DNA from: UBA4582 sp013204195
GTDB taxonomy: Bacteria > Pseudomonadota > Gammaproteobacteria > Pseudomonadales > Azotimanducaceae
DNA length: 64,000 bases
Direction: 5' to 3'
NCBI GenBank assembly: GCA_963925735.1
Contig: CAWUUH010000039.1
Span: forward strand, 33,477-97,476
Below, piece after piece: positions 8,785 through 18,243 of the stretch. Made by a program: the position numbers and the translations under genes. Within the stretch, counting starts at the first letter, position 1; each line of letters opens with the position of its first letter. Under the pieces are notes generated by a model. The model was not told the origin of the DNA. It saw only the letters and a program-made list of their open reading frames with translations, and made no database searches.

Positions 8785-11553
8785 ATGGGAAAATCGCTAG
8801 TTATCGTTGAGTCTCCGGCTAAGGCCAAGACCATAAATAAATACCTAGGCAACGACTTTATTGTGAAGTCGAGCGTTGGTCATATCCGCGATTTACCCAC
8901 CAGTGGCAATGGTAACGCTGATCCCAAGGCGCGTGCTGCCGAGGCGGCAAAGACCCGAAAAATGCCGGCGGACAAGAAAGAAGCCTATAAAAAACAGAAG
9001 GCGCGGACCCAGCTAATTGCACGAATGGGCGTCGACCCTGAACATGAATGGGCAGCAAACTACGAAATTCTGCCGGGCAAGGAAAAGGTCGTCAGCGAAT
9101 TGCGGCGTTTAGCCAAGGATGCAGACCAGATATTCCTAGCGACTGACCTTGACCGCGAAGGCGAGGCCATTGCTTGGCATCTGCGTGAAGCGATCGGTGG
9201 CGATGAAAGCCGTTATCGACGAGTTGTCTTCAACGAAATTACGAAAAAAGCCATTCAGGAGGCCTTCGAGCATCCTGGTGAGATTGACATGGCGATGGTT
9301 AATGCGCAGCAGGCTCGGCGCTTTTTGGATAGAGTCGTAGGCTTTATGGTCTCGCCGCTGTTGTGGGCCAAAGTCGCCCGTGGTCTTTCTGCTGGTCGAG
9401 TTCAATCGGTGGCGGTTCGACTCATCGTCGAACGCGAGAAAGAGATCCGTGCGTTTATTCCCGAGGAATATTGGGAGTTGTTTGCCGATTTGAGTGAAGC
9501 CGGCAAACCCGCCACTGAGTTCGTTAAATTTCAGGTCACTAAAGAGGCGGGTGAAGCCTTTCGGCCCTCCAGTCAGGCGCAGGCTGATGCCGCGCTGGCT
9601 AAACTGCAGGTCGCGACCTACACCGTCAAGAGTCGTGAGGATCGGCCGACCCAGACGCGTCCTGCAGCACCATTTATCACCTCGACCCTACAGCAGGCGG
9701 CGAGTACGCGCCTCGGTTTTGGCGTTAAGAAGACCATGATGTTGGCCCAGCGATTGTATGAAGCTGGCTACATTACCTATATGCGAACGGACTCCACCAA
9801 CTTGAGCAACGATGCGGTGGCGAATTGCCGAGACTGGATCGAATCTGAATTTGGTAAGCGCTACTTGCCAGAAGTACCCAGAGTCTACAGCAGCAAGAGT
9901 GGTGCTCAGGAAGCACACGAGGCCATTCGTCCGTCAGATGTGACCGTCAAGACCACGTCCATTGCTGGCATGGAGCGCGATGCCGAACGTCTGTACGAAT
10001 TGATCTGGCGTCAGTTTGTCGCCTGCCAGATGCCCAATGCGGATTATACGAGTACCGCCGTTGTGGTCGTCGCCGCAGACATGGATTTACGCGTCAGAGG
10101 TCGGATCCTACGTTTCGACGGCTTCACGCGGGTGCAACCTCCCGCTAGCCGTAAAGAAGAAGAGGCCGTATTGCCTGAATATCAGGTCGGCCAGGTGTTA
10201 TCCCTGACAGAACTAGATCCGGTACAACACTTTACCAAGCCGCCACCCCGATTTGGCGAGGCGAGCCTGGTGAGAGAATTGGAGAAAAAGGGTATTGGTC
10301 GGCCGTCCACTTATGCGGCGATCATTACCACGATTCAAGACCGAGGTTACGTTAACCTGCAAAATAAGCGGTTTTACGCCAACAAAATAGGCGATGTAGT
10401 AACCTCTCGGCTGGTGGAAAATTTCCCCAATCTGCTGGATTATGGCTTCACCGCGGAATTGGAAGAGGAGTTAGATCAGGTTTCGGGCGGTCAGCGCGAT
10501 TGGAAAAAAGTGCTGACGGAGTTCTACCAAGATTTCAGCGGCAAAGTAGAAAAAGCCAGTGGAGAAGACGGGGGCATGCGTGCTAACGACCCCACTATGA
10601 CGGATATTCCCTGCCCTCTGTGTGGCCGCGAGATGCAGATTCGGACTGCCAGTACCGGGGTTTTTCTGGGCTGTTCAGGCTATAACCTGCCGCCAAAAGA
10701 GCGGTGTAAACAAACTATCAACCTGATTTCAGGTGATGAGGTGGTGAGCGTCAATGGTGATGAGGAAGAAGAGTCTCGTATCCTGTTGACCAAACATCGC
10801 TGCGGCCGTTGTCATACCGCGATGGACAGCTACCTCATCGACAGTGAACGCAAGCTGCACGTGTGCGGTAATAACCCGGACTGTGATGGTTCTGAAGTCG
10901 AACGCGGTTTGTATAAGATCAAGGGCTATGATGGCCCCGTGCTGGAGTGCGATAAGTGCGGCGCCGAGATGCAGTTGAAAACCGGTCGGTTCGGCAAGTA
11001 TTTCGGTTGTACCAGCGAAGAGTGTAAAAATACCCGTAAGCTGTTGCGCAGTGGTGAAGCCGCGCCGCCGAAGATGGATCCGGTGCAGATGCCGGAGCTG
11101 CAGTGTCGCAAGGTAGATGATATCTATGTATTGCGTGATGGTGCCGCCGGTATTTTTCTTGCCGCCAGCCAGTTCCCTAAAAATCGCGAAACCCGAGCAC
11201 CTTATCTGGATGAGTTGCTGCCACACCAAAACGAGATTGACCCCAAATATGGTTTCTTAATGCGGGCGCCGGCACAAGACCCTGAGGGTAATCGCAGTCT
11301 GATTAAATTTGGTCGTAAGACCAAAGAGCATTTCGTCATGACAGAAGTCGATGACAAGCCTACTGGCTGGCGTGCAGATTTCGTTGATGGCAAGTGGCTG
11401 GAAGAAGCCGCGCCAGTGCGCAAGCCCAAGGCAAAAGCCAAAGCCAAAGCCAAAGCCAAACCTAAAGCCAAAGCCAAGCCAAAAGCCAAAGTGGCTGCTC
11501 GAAAAACACCCGTGAAAACTGACCCGGAACCTTCTTTGGCGTCAGAGGACTAA
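8785..11553 (+). CDS. topA: DNA topoisomerase I
   Basis: A 922-aa type IA topoisomerase that relaxes negative supercoils. The N-terminal TOPRIM domain opens with VIVESPAKAKTI and carries ATDLDREGEAIAWHL; the catalytic tyrosine is in YITYMRTDSTNLS (about residue 332). Three C-terminal zinc-ribbon modules follow: CPLCGREM...C, CGRCHTAM...C and CDKCGAEM...C (residues about 610-760). The last 45 residues are an almost pure Lys/Ala/Pro tail encoded by a near-repetitive codon run, as in several proteobacterial TopA proteins where the tail binds DNA or RNA polymerase. Confidence 0.97.
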   Translation: MGKSLVIVESPAKAKTINKYLGNDFIVKSSVGHIRDLPTSGNGNADPKARAAEAAKTRKMPADKKEAYKKQKARTQLIARMGVDPEHEWAANYEILPGKEKVVSELRRLAKDADQIFLATDLDREGEAIAWHLREAIGGDESRYRRVVFNEITKKAIQEAFEHPGEIDMAMVNAQQARRFLDRVVGFMVSPLLWAKVARGLSAGRVQSVAVRLIVEREKEIRAFIPEEYWELFADLSEAGKPATEFVKFQVTKEAGEAFRPSSQAQADAALAKLQVATYTVKSREDRPTQTRPAAPFITSTLQQAASTRLGFGVKKTMMLAQRLYEAGYITYMRTDSTNLSNDAVANCRDWIESEFGKRYLPEVPRVYSSKSGAQEAHEAIRPSDVTVKTTSIAGMERDAERLYELIWRQFVACQMPNADYTSTAVVVVAADMDLRVRGRILRFDGFTRVQPPASRKEEEAVLPEYQVGQVLSLTELDPVQHFTKPPPRFGEASLVRELEKKGIGRPSTYAAIITTIQDRGYVNLQNKRFYANKIGDVVTSRLVENFPNLLDYGFTAELEEELDQVSGGQRDWKKVLTEFYQDFSGKVEKASGEDGGMRANDPTMTDIPCPLCGREMQIRTASTGVFLGCSGYNLPPKERCKQTINLISGDEVVSVNGDEEEESRILLTKHRCGRCHTAMDSYLIDSERKLHVCGNNPDCDGSEVERGLYKIKGYDGPVLECDKCGAEMQLKTGRFGKYFGCTSEECKNTRKLLRSGEAAPPKMDPVQMPELQCRKVDDIYVLRDGAAGIFLAASQFPKNRETRAPYLDELLPHQNEIDPKYGFLMRAPAQDPEGNRSLIKFGRKTKEHFVMTEVDDKPTGWRADFVDGKWLEEAAPVRKPKAKAKAKAKAKPKAKAKPKAKVAARKTPVKTDPEPSLASED

Positions 11554-11556
11554 ACG

Positions 11557-11576
11557 CGGGCCCTCAGGCCCGTTTT
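11557..11576 (+). terminator. Rho-independent terminator of topA
   Basis: The stem CGGGCC / GGCCCG with a CTCA loop is followed directly by TTTTATT, just after the topA stop codon. On the opposite strand an A/T flank also exists, so it may serve the convergent sulfatase gene too. Confidence 0.85.
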
Positions 11577-11594
11577 ATTAGACGTTAGCCAGCG

Positions 11595-13151
11595 CTAGTA
11601 GCGTTCTGCCTTTCTCGATACCACGCCGTCCTCGGTGAGTGTCAGGTGGGTTAGCGTCTGCTCGTCATGATTCATCCGCCAGGACAGCATTTTCTGGGCA
11701 TACTCAAGTACCTTAGGCAGGTAACTGGGGTCGCCAGCCAGGTTATGCAGCTCAGCCGGGTCCTGCTTTAAATCGAAGAATAAGGGTGGCAGGTGTGTGA
11801 AGTGCACGTACTTGTAGTCATTATCTCGAATGACATTCAGGGTGCATTGATGCGGCGTCAGGCCCAGTTCTGCTTCCATGGCAGTGCCGTTTAAAATATC
11901 CCTGAAGTCATACTCCCAGTGCGCCTCGGTACGCCAGTTGGCAGGAAAAGTGCCGTGCCGAATCCCCGGTAATAATGACCGACCGTCACATTGTTGTGGA
12001 ATTTCGACGCCAGCCCATTCGAGTAATGTGGGCATAATATCGATATTTTCAGTGAAGCCACTGATCACCTGACCACGACTAGCGTCGGCGGCTGCGCTCG
12101 GATCATAGATGATCAACGGAATGTGATAAGACTCGTTGAAGTAGCCCAATTTTCCCAGTAACCAATGATCGCCCATTTGTTCGCCGTGATCAGAAGTGAA
12201 AACGATTAGGGTGTTCTCCCAAAGGCCTTGCGCCTTGAGATGTTCAAACAGTCGGCCAAGGTTAGCGTCGACCTCTGACATCAAGCCAAAATAAGCTGAC
12301 TTTAGCCGAGTTTGTTTTTTCTCGTCATCGGCTGCGCCATAGTAGGGTCGTTTGAGAAAGTGACTGAGGAAAGGGTGTTGCTCAGCCTCTACTGCAGCGG
12401 ATTCTGCGCGGTTGAAATCCTTCAGGGTCTCCGGTGGATACAGGGTGTTATAGGGTGCCGGCGCAACCCAGGGTGGATGCGGGCGCAATAAAGACAAGTG
12501 TACGCAGAAAGGCTCGGCATCTGGGTTGGCATCCACATAGTCGATGACCTGGTCGACCATGAACCAGGTGTCGTGATGCTCTGCGGGAATTGCCAGGGGC
12601 AGAGGTTCGGTGCCGCCAGCCTCGTATTCGAGGCCCGCCGTTCGCGTGGTGTACAAATTAAAGTTTGGGGTTGGAATCGCATAACCCTTGGTTGTCAGCC
12701 AATCAGCCCAAGCGTCTGGGTAGGTGCCCATCATGACAGCCGGTTTGATGCCGGGTAAGGGGCCTTCGTAACTGCGCAGAATGGGGTCGTCAGCATCAAA
12801 TTGGCGGGGATCGTTAGCCGTGTCCGTGTAGCCGAAGAGCACGGGATCATACCCTTGTTGGCGCAGTTCCAGAGCCCAGTTGGTATGGCGGGCATCTAAT
12901 GGGGTGCCATTGGTGCCGGCTCGATGATTCTGCAAATACATGCCCGTGTGAAGGCTGGCCCGTGAAGGCGCACAAGGCACCGCGTTGGCGTAATGTTGGG
13001 GAAACAAGACACCTTGACTGGCGAGCTTGTCGAGATTCGGCGTCTGCACCTTGTGACCTAGGGTCGAGAGGCATTCACCGCGCCATTGATCGGCGGTGAT
13101 AAACAGGATGTTTTTCTTCCTTGCAGTATTTTCTACAGCGTCATTTTTCAT
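11595..13151 (-). CDS. Sulfatase (formylglycine-dependent, alkaline phosphatase superfamily)
   Basis: 518 aa. The formylglycine motif is CAPSR with the modified Cys at about residue 60, in the form CxPxR-ASLHTG. N-terminal ITADQWRGE gives metal-binding Asp, and VFTSDHGEQMGDH near residue 300 gives the second metal cluster. The family hydrolyses sulfate esters, or sometimes phosphonate esters, and needs a formylglycine-generating enzyme encoded elsewhere. There is no signal peptide, so a cytosolic substrate is likely. The gene is convergent with topA and divergent from the monooxygenase. Confidence 0.9.
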   Translation of the reverse strand: MKNDAVENTARKKNILFITADQWRGECLSTLGHKVQTPNLDKLASQGVLFPQHYANAVPCAPSRASLHTGMYLQNHRAGTNGTPLDARHTNWALELRQQGYDPVLFGYTDTANDPRQFDADDPILRSYEGPLPGIKPAVMMGTYPDAWADWLTTKGYAIPTPNFNLYTTRTAGLEYEAGGTEPLPLAIPAEHHDTWFMVDQVIDYVDANPDAEPFCVHLSLLRPHPPWVAPAPYNTLYPPETLKDFNRAESAAVEAEQHPFLSHFLKRPYYGAADDEKKQTRLKSAYFGLMSEVDANLGRLFEHLKAQGLWENTLIVFTSDHGEQMGDHWLLGKLGYFNESYHIPLIIYDPSAAADASRGQVISGFTENIDIMPTLLEWAGVEIPQQCDGRSLLPGIRHGTFPANWRTEAHWEYDFRDILNGTAMEAELGLTPHQCTLNVIRDNDYKYVHFTHLPPLFFDLKQDPAELHNLAGDPSYLPKVLEYAQKMLSWRMNHDEQTLTHLTLTEDGVVSRKAERY

Positions 13152-13371
13152 AAACCCAGGAGCCTTTTACAATGTCTGGTGGCGTGCTATGTTTTTTCGT
13201 CTAGCCGCTCTGAGCCCCATCATAGCGTAATTGGCATCGATTGCATGTCCCCTTGGATGGCGCCTAATTTAGCTCGATGGGCGGCAGTCTGGCGAGCTGG
13301 GGACTGGTTTGTTCGAGTGATTTGTGTGATATTCGGCGTGGTTTAAGTATCTTCAAATAGGAGTGAGAGAA

Positions 13372-14976
13372 TTGATAGCAGCAGCAAGAGAAGTTGACGC
13401 GGTGATCGTCGGTGCAGGTTTTGCCGGCATGTATATGCTGCATCGGCTTCGCAGTGCCGGAATGAATGTACAGGTGATTGAGGCTGGCGATGGCGTCGGT
13501 GGCACTTGGTACTGGAACCGTTATCCTGGCGCCCGTTGCGACATCGAGAGCATGGAGTATTCCTATCAGTTTTCTGAGGAGTTGCAACAGGAATGGGAAT
13601 GGCAAGAGCGCTATGCACCGCAGCCGGAAATTCTGGCCTATGCCAACCATGTGGCTGATCGCTTCGATTTGCGCAAAAATATCCAGTTTGAAACGCGAGT
13701 GACCGAGGCGGTGTTTGATGAGGCCATCAACCGCTGGCAGGTGAAAACCAATACCGGTGAGGTATTGTCGTCTAGCTTCTGCGTGATGGCCACCGGTTGT
13801 CTGTCATCTACTAACTTGCCGAAATTTGAAGGCCTGGACACCTACCAGGGTGAATGGTTTCACACGGGTCTATGGCCACACAAGGGGGTGGACTTCACCG
13901 GCAAGCGAATAGCGATTATCGGTACGGGTTCTTCTGCCGTTCAGTCAATTCCCCAGCTGGCAAAGCAGGCGGCTCACTTGACCGTATTCCAGCGGACGCC
14001 GAACTTTTCGATTCCAGCTCATAACCGCCAGCTTGAGCCGGAATATGTAGCCGAGGTCAAAGCTCATTACTCGGAGCTGCGAGCGGCTAACAACCTGGAA
14101 GCCGGAGGCTTTGGTTCCCGTACGGAACGTAATGACGGCTCGGTGTTTGAGGCCAGCGAAGCCGAGCGGGCCGAGAATTTTGAACGTAAGTGGCAGACCG
14201 GCGGGTTTGGTTTTTTAGCCGCCTTTGGTGACCTGTTAATGGCGCCGGAAAGCAACGAATTTGCTGCCGACTTCGTCCGCAGTAAGATTCGGGCTACGGT
14301 TAAGGACCCTGCCGTTGCTGACTTGTTGTGTCCGCAACAGGTTATAGGCTGTAAGCGACTGTGTGTGGATATTAATTATTTCGAGACCTATAACCGCGAT
14401 AACGTGACCTTGATCAGCGTCAAGGACCATCCCATCGAGCGGGTGACCCCCAAGGGTCTGGTGACCGGCGGCGAGGAATATGAGTTTGATTGTTTGATCT
14501 TCGCCACGGGCTTTGATGCCATGACCGGCTCGCTTACCCGCATTGATATTCGCGGCCGCGATGGTGTAGCGCTGAAAGACAAATGGGCGGCAGGCCCACG
14601 CACCTATCTGGGTTTGGGCTCCGCCGGGTTCCCAAATTTGTTTACCATCTCTGGCCCGCAAAGTCCGTCGGTGTTGAGCAATATGATTTGCTCCATAGAG
14701 CAGCATGTTAACTGGGTCACCGACTGCATATTGAACATGCGCGAGCGTGGCTTGGCGACCATAGAAGCTGACGTTAAGGCCGAGGATGCGTGGGTGGCTC
14801 ATGTCAATGAGATCGCAGACATGACCCTTTATCCATCTTGCAACTCATGGTATCTGGGCGCTAACGTGCCAGGTAAGCCGCGAGTGTTTATGCCTTATGT
14901 GGGGGGCTTGCCGGTGTATGCTGAGAAGTGTGAGGAGGTGGCGAGTCATAACTACGAGGGGTTTGTGCTCGCCTAG
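13372..14976 (+). CDS. FAD/NADPH monooxygenase, Baeyer-Villiger type
   Basis: About 534 aa with two Rossmann motifs: GAGFAGMYMLHRL at the N-terminus for FAD and GTGSSAVQS (about residue 185) for NADPH. Between them the Baeyer-Villiger fingerprint appears as YQGEWFHTGLWP (F replaced by Y), together with GGTWYWNRYPGARCD, typical of cyclohexanone/phenylacetone-type enzymes that insert oxygen next to a ketone. A GTG at 13363 is also in frame, but AGGAG at 13359-13363 overlaps it; the TTG at 13372 sits 8 nt after that site and is the better start. The substrate cannot be read from sequence. Confidence 0.9.
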   Translation: MIAAAREVDAVIVGAGFAGMYMLHRLRSAGMNVQVIEAGDGVGGTWYWNRYPGARCDIESMEYSYQFSEELQQEWEWQERYAPQPEILAYANHVADRFDLRKNIQFETRVTEAVFDEAINRWQVKTNTGEVLSSSFCVMATGCLSSTNLPKFEGLDTYQGEWFHTGLWPHKGVDFTGKRIAIIGTGSSAVQSIPQLAKQAAHLTVFQRTPNFSIPAHNRQLEPEYVAEVKAHYSELRAANNLEAGGFGSRTERNDGSVFEASEAERAENFERKWQTGGFGFLAAFGDLLMAPESNEFAADFVRSKIRATVKDPAVADLLCPQQVIGCKRLCVDINYFETYNRDNVTLISVKDHPIERVTPKGLVTGGEEYEFDCLIFATGFDAMTGSLTRIDIRGRDGVALKDKWAAGPRTYLGLGSAGFPNLFTISGPQSPSVLSNMICSIEQHVNWVTDCILNMRERGLATIEADVKAEDAWVAHVNEIADMTLYPSCNSWYLGANVPGKPRVFMPYVGGLPVYAEKCEEVASHNYEGFVLA

Positions 14977-15115
14977 ATGCAACTGACGCTGAGTTTGCTG
15001 GCTCTCGTCGGCAGCCTTGGCGGACTGGGTCGTTGACCGGATCGGGTGCCTGGCCCTCGGCCGGTATGTCGAGTACAAGATCCTTGGCGCGCTGGCCGCG
15101 ATACTGAAATACAAT

Positions 15116-16027
15116 TCAGGCTGGCAGCTGCCAGTAGGGTGTTTCACCATAGTAAACCGCCAGATAGTCAATCAGGCTGCGCACTCGAAGTGGCAGATGC
15201 CGGGTTTGGGGATAGACCGCGTACACACCATTATTATTCTGTACCAGCTGGTCTGCAAGGATGGGCACCAGCAGTCCCAGCTTGATGGCTTTGTAGCAGA
15301 GAAAGTCCGGTGAAAACACCAGGCCTCGGCCGTTGATGGCCTCCTCGAGCAGAAAGTCACCGTTGTTGGCGCTGAGTACACTGCTGATTCTGGGCGATAC
15401 CTTGTTGCCACTTGCGTCCAGCATTTGCCATTTTTCCGGCGACAATGTGTACTTCAGCCGCACATGGCCGTTGTCCAAATCCTGGGCTGTCAAAGGTGTG
15501 CCATGGCTGGCCAGGTAGCTGGGGCTGGCGCACAGCACATTTTTAACCACCGTCAAACGGCGTGCCATCAGGGTTGAGTCAGTCAAGCTGCTGATGCGCA
15601 CCGCTAGATCAAAACCCGCTTCCACCAGATCGACTCGCCGGTCATTGAAATCGATATCAAATTCAACTTCCGGATTGATCTCGGTAAACCGTCGCAACGC
15701 CGGTGCCAGATGGGTCAGACCGAATGACAAAGGGCTGGCAATTCTGATGCGACCGGTCAATTCTGAGTTTTGTTGGCGCAGGCCCGACTCTACCTCGGTC
15801 ACCTGGTCGATGATCTGGACGCATTGCTGGTAGTAGCTGCGGCCCGTTTCCGTGAGCGTATGGGTCCGCGTGGTACGGGTCAGCAGCGTGACACCGAGGC
15901 GTTTTTCGAGTATCGCTAAGCGCTTGCTGACGGCTGACTTAACGGTGCCGAGCTGCTCGGCGGCTTTGGTCATCGAGCCCGCGTCAACGATACGGACAAA
16001 GGTTTGCATATCTTCGAGTTGGTTCAT
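15116..16027 (-). CDS. LysR family transcriptional regulator
   Basis: 303 aa with a winged helix-turn-helix at residues 1-60 (MQTFVRIVDAGSMTKAAEQL, KSAVSKRLAILEKRLG) and a periplasmic-binding-protein-like effector domain after a linker helix. It belongs to the subgroup typified by short DNA-binding regulators of quinone/aldehyde stress genes. It is transcribed divergently from doxX, azoreductase and pirin genes, the usual arrangement for a LysR activator or repressor of that operon; its operator should lie at 16028-16192. Confidence 0.92.
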   Translation of the reverse strand: MNQLEDMQTFVRIVDAGSMTKAAEQLGTVKSAVSKRLAILEKRLGVTLLTRTTRTHTLTETGRSYYQQCVQIIDQVTEVESGLRQQNSELTGRIRIASPLSFGLTHLAPALRRFTEINPEVEFDIDFNDRRVDLVEAGFDLAVRISSLTDSTLMARRLTVVKNVLCASPSYLASHGTPLTAQDLDNGHVRLKYTLSPEKWQMLDASGNKVSPRISSVLSANNGDFLLEEAINGRGLVFSPDFLCYKAIKLGLLVPILADQLVQNNNGVYAVYPQTRHLPLRVRSLIDYLAVYYGETPYWQLPA

Positions 16028-16192
16028 TGAGCGTCTCGGCCTGGCTGGATAACGGCGACCCCGTTGGTGAGAGCCTACTGTTCTCTATTATGAAACAATG
16101 AATTGCCATATTTGGTCTTTATCCACATTGTGTCAACCGTAGAATGGCAGCCTCTTACTGACTGACCACCAACCCAGACAAGGAACCTCATC

Positions 16193-16591
16193 ATGAACTA
16201 CCTCAATATGCTGCATCTCTATACGCCTGTTGTGGGCCGCCTGTTGATCAGCAGTATTTTTCTGATGGCGGGTATTTCGAAAATCACCGGCTATGCTGGC
16301 ACCCAAGGCTATATGGTGTCTATTGGCGTACCAGGCGAGTTGCTGCCAGTGGTGATTGCCCTGGAAATATTGGGCGCGCTTGCTATTATCATCGGCTACC
16401 ACACACGCTTGGCGGCGTTTCTGCTGGCGGGATTCACCGTCGTCTCGGCGCTGCTGTTCCACAACGACTTTGCCGACCAGACTCAGTCTATTATGTTTAT
16501 GAAGAATCTGGCGATTGCCGGTGGCTTCCTGCTCCTGGTGGCCAACGGTCCGGGTACTGTGTCTGTAGACGAAGGCATGCCAAAAAGCTAA
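16193..16591 (+). CDS. DoxX family inner-membrane protein
   Basis: 132 aa with four predicted membrane helices and the DoxX N-terminal pattern RLLISSIFLMAGISKI. AAGGA precedes the ATG. DoxX-family proteins are often associated with redox or thiol stress and quinone chemistry, but their molecular activity is poorly defined. First gene of an apparent three-gene operon with an azoreductase and a pirin. Confidence 0.88.
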   Translation: MNYLNMLHLYTPVVGRLLISSIFLMAGISKITGYAGTQGYMVSIGVPGELLPVVIALEILGALAIIIGYHTRLAAFLLAGFTVVSALLFHNDFADQTQSIMFMKNLAIAGGFLLLVANGPGTVSVDEGMPKS

Positions 16592-16654
16592 GAGGCGCTA
16601 AGCCCTGTGTAGAATGAAACAAACTATTCGAATAAATTTCGCCAAGGAAATATC

Positions 16655-17227
16655 ATGAACCAGCAGACTATTTTGCATGTTACCGCCAGCGGCCGTCACA
16701 GTGGCTCTGTGACTCGCGAAGTGTCAGGGCAAGTCATTGAACAACTGCAGGCTCGGCATACGCCGTCAAGGGTTGTCAGCCGTGACTTGGCGCCTGGGCT
16801 GCCATTCGTTGATGAGTCATGGATCAACGCTAACTTCACCGATCCACAGGCTCGTACTGATGAGCACGCCGCGACGCTGACATTGTCTGACCAATTGGTC
16901 GCGGAATTGCAGCAGGCGACGCACATAGTGCTGGCGACCCCGATCTATAACTTTGGTGTGCCGGCGGCGCTCAAGGCATGGATCGATATGATTGCGCGGG
17001 TCCAGCTGACGTTTCAGTACACCGCTACTGGTCCCGAGGGATTACTGCAAGACAAACAGGTATATCTGGTGATGGCCTCTGGCGGCACCCCCCTTGGCGG
17101 TGACATGGACTTTGCCTCAGGTTATCTGCGGCACGTGCTGGGCTTTCTGGGCATGACCAATGTGACCATTGTTGATGCGCTCGCCGTCCAACGTGCAGGC
17201 AGCCTGATACTGCCAGACCCGCTCTAG
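16655..17227 (+). CDS. azoR: FMN-dependent NADH:quinone oxidoreductase/azoreductase
   Basis: 190 aa flavodoxin-like fold. TASGRHSGSVTREVS binds the FMN phosphate, ATPIYNFGVPAALKAWID is the family hallmark, and MASGGTPLGGDMDFASGYLRHVLGFLGM forms the C-terminal conserved segment in shorter blocks. It reduces quinones or azo dyes by two-electron transfer. It is about ten residues shorter than E. coli AzoR at the C-terminus. The neighbours doxX and pirin support a role in quinone or electrophile stress. Confidence 0.92.
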   Translation: MNQQTILHVTASGRHSGSVTREVSGQVIEQLQARHTPSRVVSRDLAPGLPFVDESWINANFTDPQARTDEHAATLTLSDQLVAELQQATHIVLATPIYNFGVPAALKAWIDMIARVQLTFQYTATGPEGLLQDKQVYLVMASGGTPLGGDMDFASGYLRHVLGFLGMTNVTIVDALAVQRAGSLILPDPL

Positions 17228-17298
17228 GCAAGCGCCAATAGTTCGGCGTCAGACAGACAGTAAAGGATTGATCTCACCAAAGATCAGCAGGAGGATGT

Positions 17299-18141
17299 AT
17301 GCAACACGCACGAGAAGTCAGCCAAGTTATTCGTGGCATGCCTGCCGCTGATGGTGATGGCGTGAAACTCACTCGACTCATTGGCAGCCCGTACCTGGAT
17401 CAGCTGGATCCGTTTCTGCTGCTCGACGCCTTTGGCTCTGATTCACCGCAAGACTATATCGGCGGCTTTCCGTCCCACCCGCACAGGGGTTTTGAGACAG
17501 TCACCTATATGCTCGCCGGCAGCATGCGTCACGAAGACAGTGCTGGTAATGCCGGCGTTATCGATGCCGGAGGTGTGCAGTGGATGACCGCTGGTAGGGG
17601 CATTATCCACTCGGAAATGCCGCAGCAATCTGCAGGCTTGCTGGCCGGTTTTCAGCTGTGGATCAATTTGCCGTCGACTCACAAGATGACACCGCCCGCT
17701 TATCAGGAACGCACCGCCGCTGAGATACCCATTGAAACCTTGAAGGATGGTACTCGGGTGAAGGTCATTGCCGGGCAAACCCGCAGGGGTACCCAGGGCG
17801 TGATCGAGAATGGGCTCACCGAGCCGGTGTTCTGGGACGTCAGCCTGTTGGCGGGTGGTTGTCTCGATGAGAGGCTCACGCCAACTCACAATGCCTTCAT
17901 CTACGTGATTGCGGGTGAGTTAACCATTGGTGCCAGCCAGGATCATTTGGTTACTGGCCAATTGGCCATATTAGGTAGCGGTGATGGTGTGGTCATTGAG
18001 GGCACAGAGGCGAGTCGTTTTCTGTTGATTGCGGCGAAGCCGCTCAACGAACCTGTGGAACGCGCCGGCCCCTTTGTGATGAATACTCGGGCGGAGATCG
18101 ACCAGGCTTTCGCTGACTATCGGCAAGGTCGGCTAGCATAG
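17299..18141 (+). CDS. Pirin family protein
   Basis: 280 aa bicupin. Metal ligands are visible in HPHRGFETV (two His) and GIIHSEMP (His, Glu), the pattern of Fe-binding pirins; several bacterial pirins are quercetin dioxygenases or redox sensors. A strong ribosome site (AGGAGG) precedes the ATG. It closes the operon with doxX and azoR and ends before a long hairpin. Confidence 0.93.
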   Translation: MQHAREVSQVIRGMPAADGDGVKLTRLIGSPYLDQLDPFLLLDAFGSDSPQDYIGGFPSHPHRGFETVTYMLAGSMRHEDSAGNAGVIDAGGVQWMTAGRGIIHSEMPQQSAGLLAGFQLWINLPSTHKMTPPAYQERTAAEIPIETLKDGTRVKVIAGQTRRGTQGVIENGLTEPVFWDVSLLAGGCLDERLTPTHNAFIYVIAGELTIGASQDHLVTGQLAILGSGDGVVIEGTEASRFLLIAAKPLNEPVERAGPFVMNTRAEIDQAFADYRQGRLA

Positions 18142-18165
18142 TCGGCTGGCCTTAATCTATTTAAC

Positions 18166-18204
18166 AAGTCTGCTTAAGAAGTCTGCTTAAGAAGTCTGCT
18201 CAAG
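18166..18204. repeat. Three 13-bp tandem repeats
   Basis: AAGTCTGCTTAAG is present twice and AAGTCTGCTCAAG once, head to tail, exactly 13 bp apart, between the pirin stop and the following hairpin. Confidence 0.9.
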
Positions 18205-18243
18205 ACAGGTACTGCGCGGGCAGTCCGCACAGTGGCCTGTCTT
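18202..18243. terminator. Long bidirectional terminator-like hairpin
   Basis: The outer stem AAGACAGG / CCTGTCTT is stacked on an inner stem ACTGCGCGG / CCGCACAGT with one mismatch and a 5-nt loop. It lies between the convergent pirin gene and the FAD oxidoreductase, and its right arm covers part of the latter's TAA. A-rich and T-rich outer bases suit intrinsic termination in both directions. Confidence 0.65.

Noticed and set aside
11427..11500. Lysine/alanine codon repeat at the end of topA considered as an assembly artefact
   Set aside because: Basic low-complexity tails are common in proteobacterial TopA proteins and the frame stays open to a proper stop and terminator.
13363..13371. GTG start of the monooxygenase
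   Set aside because: The only ribosome site overlaps it; the TTG nine bases later has correct spacing.
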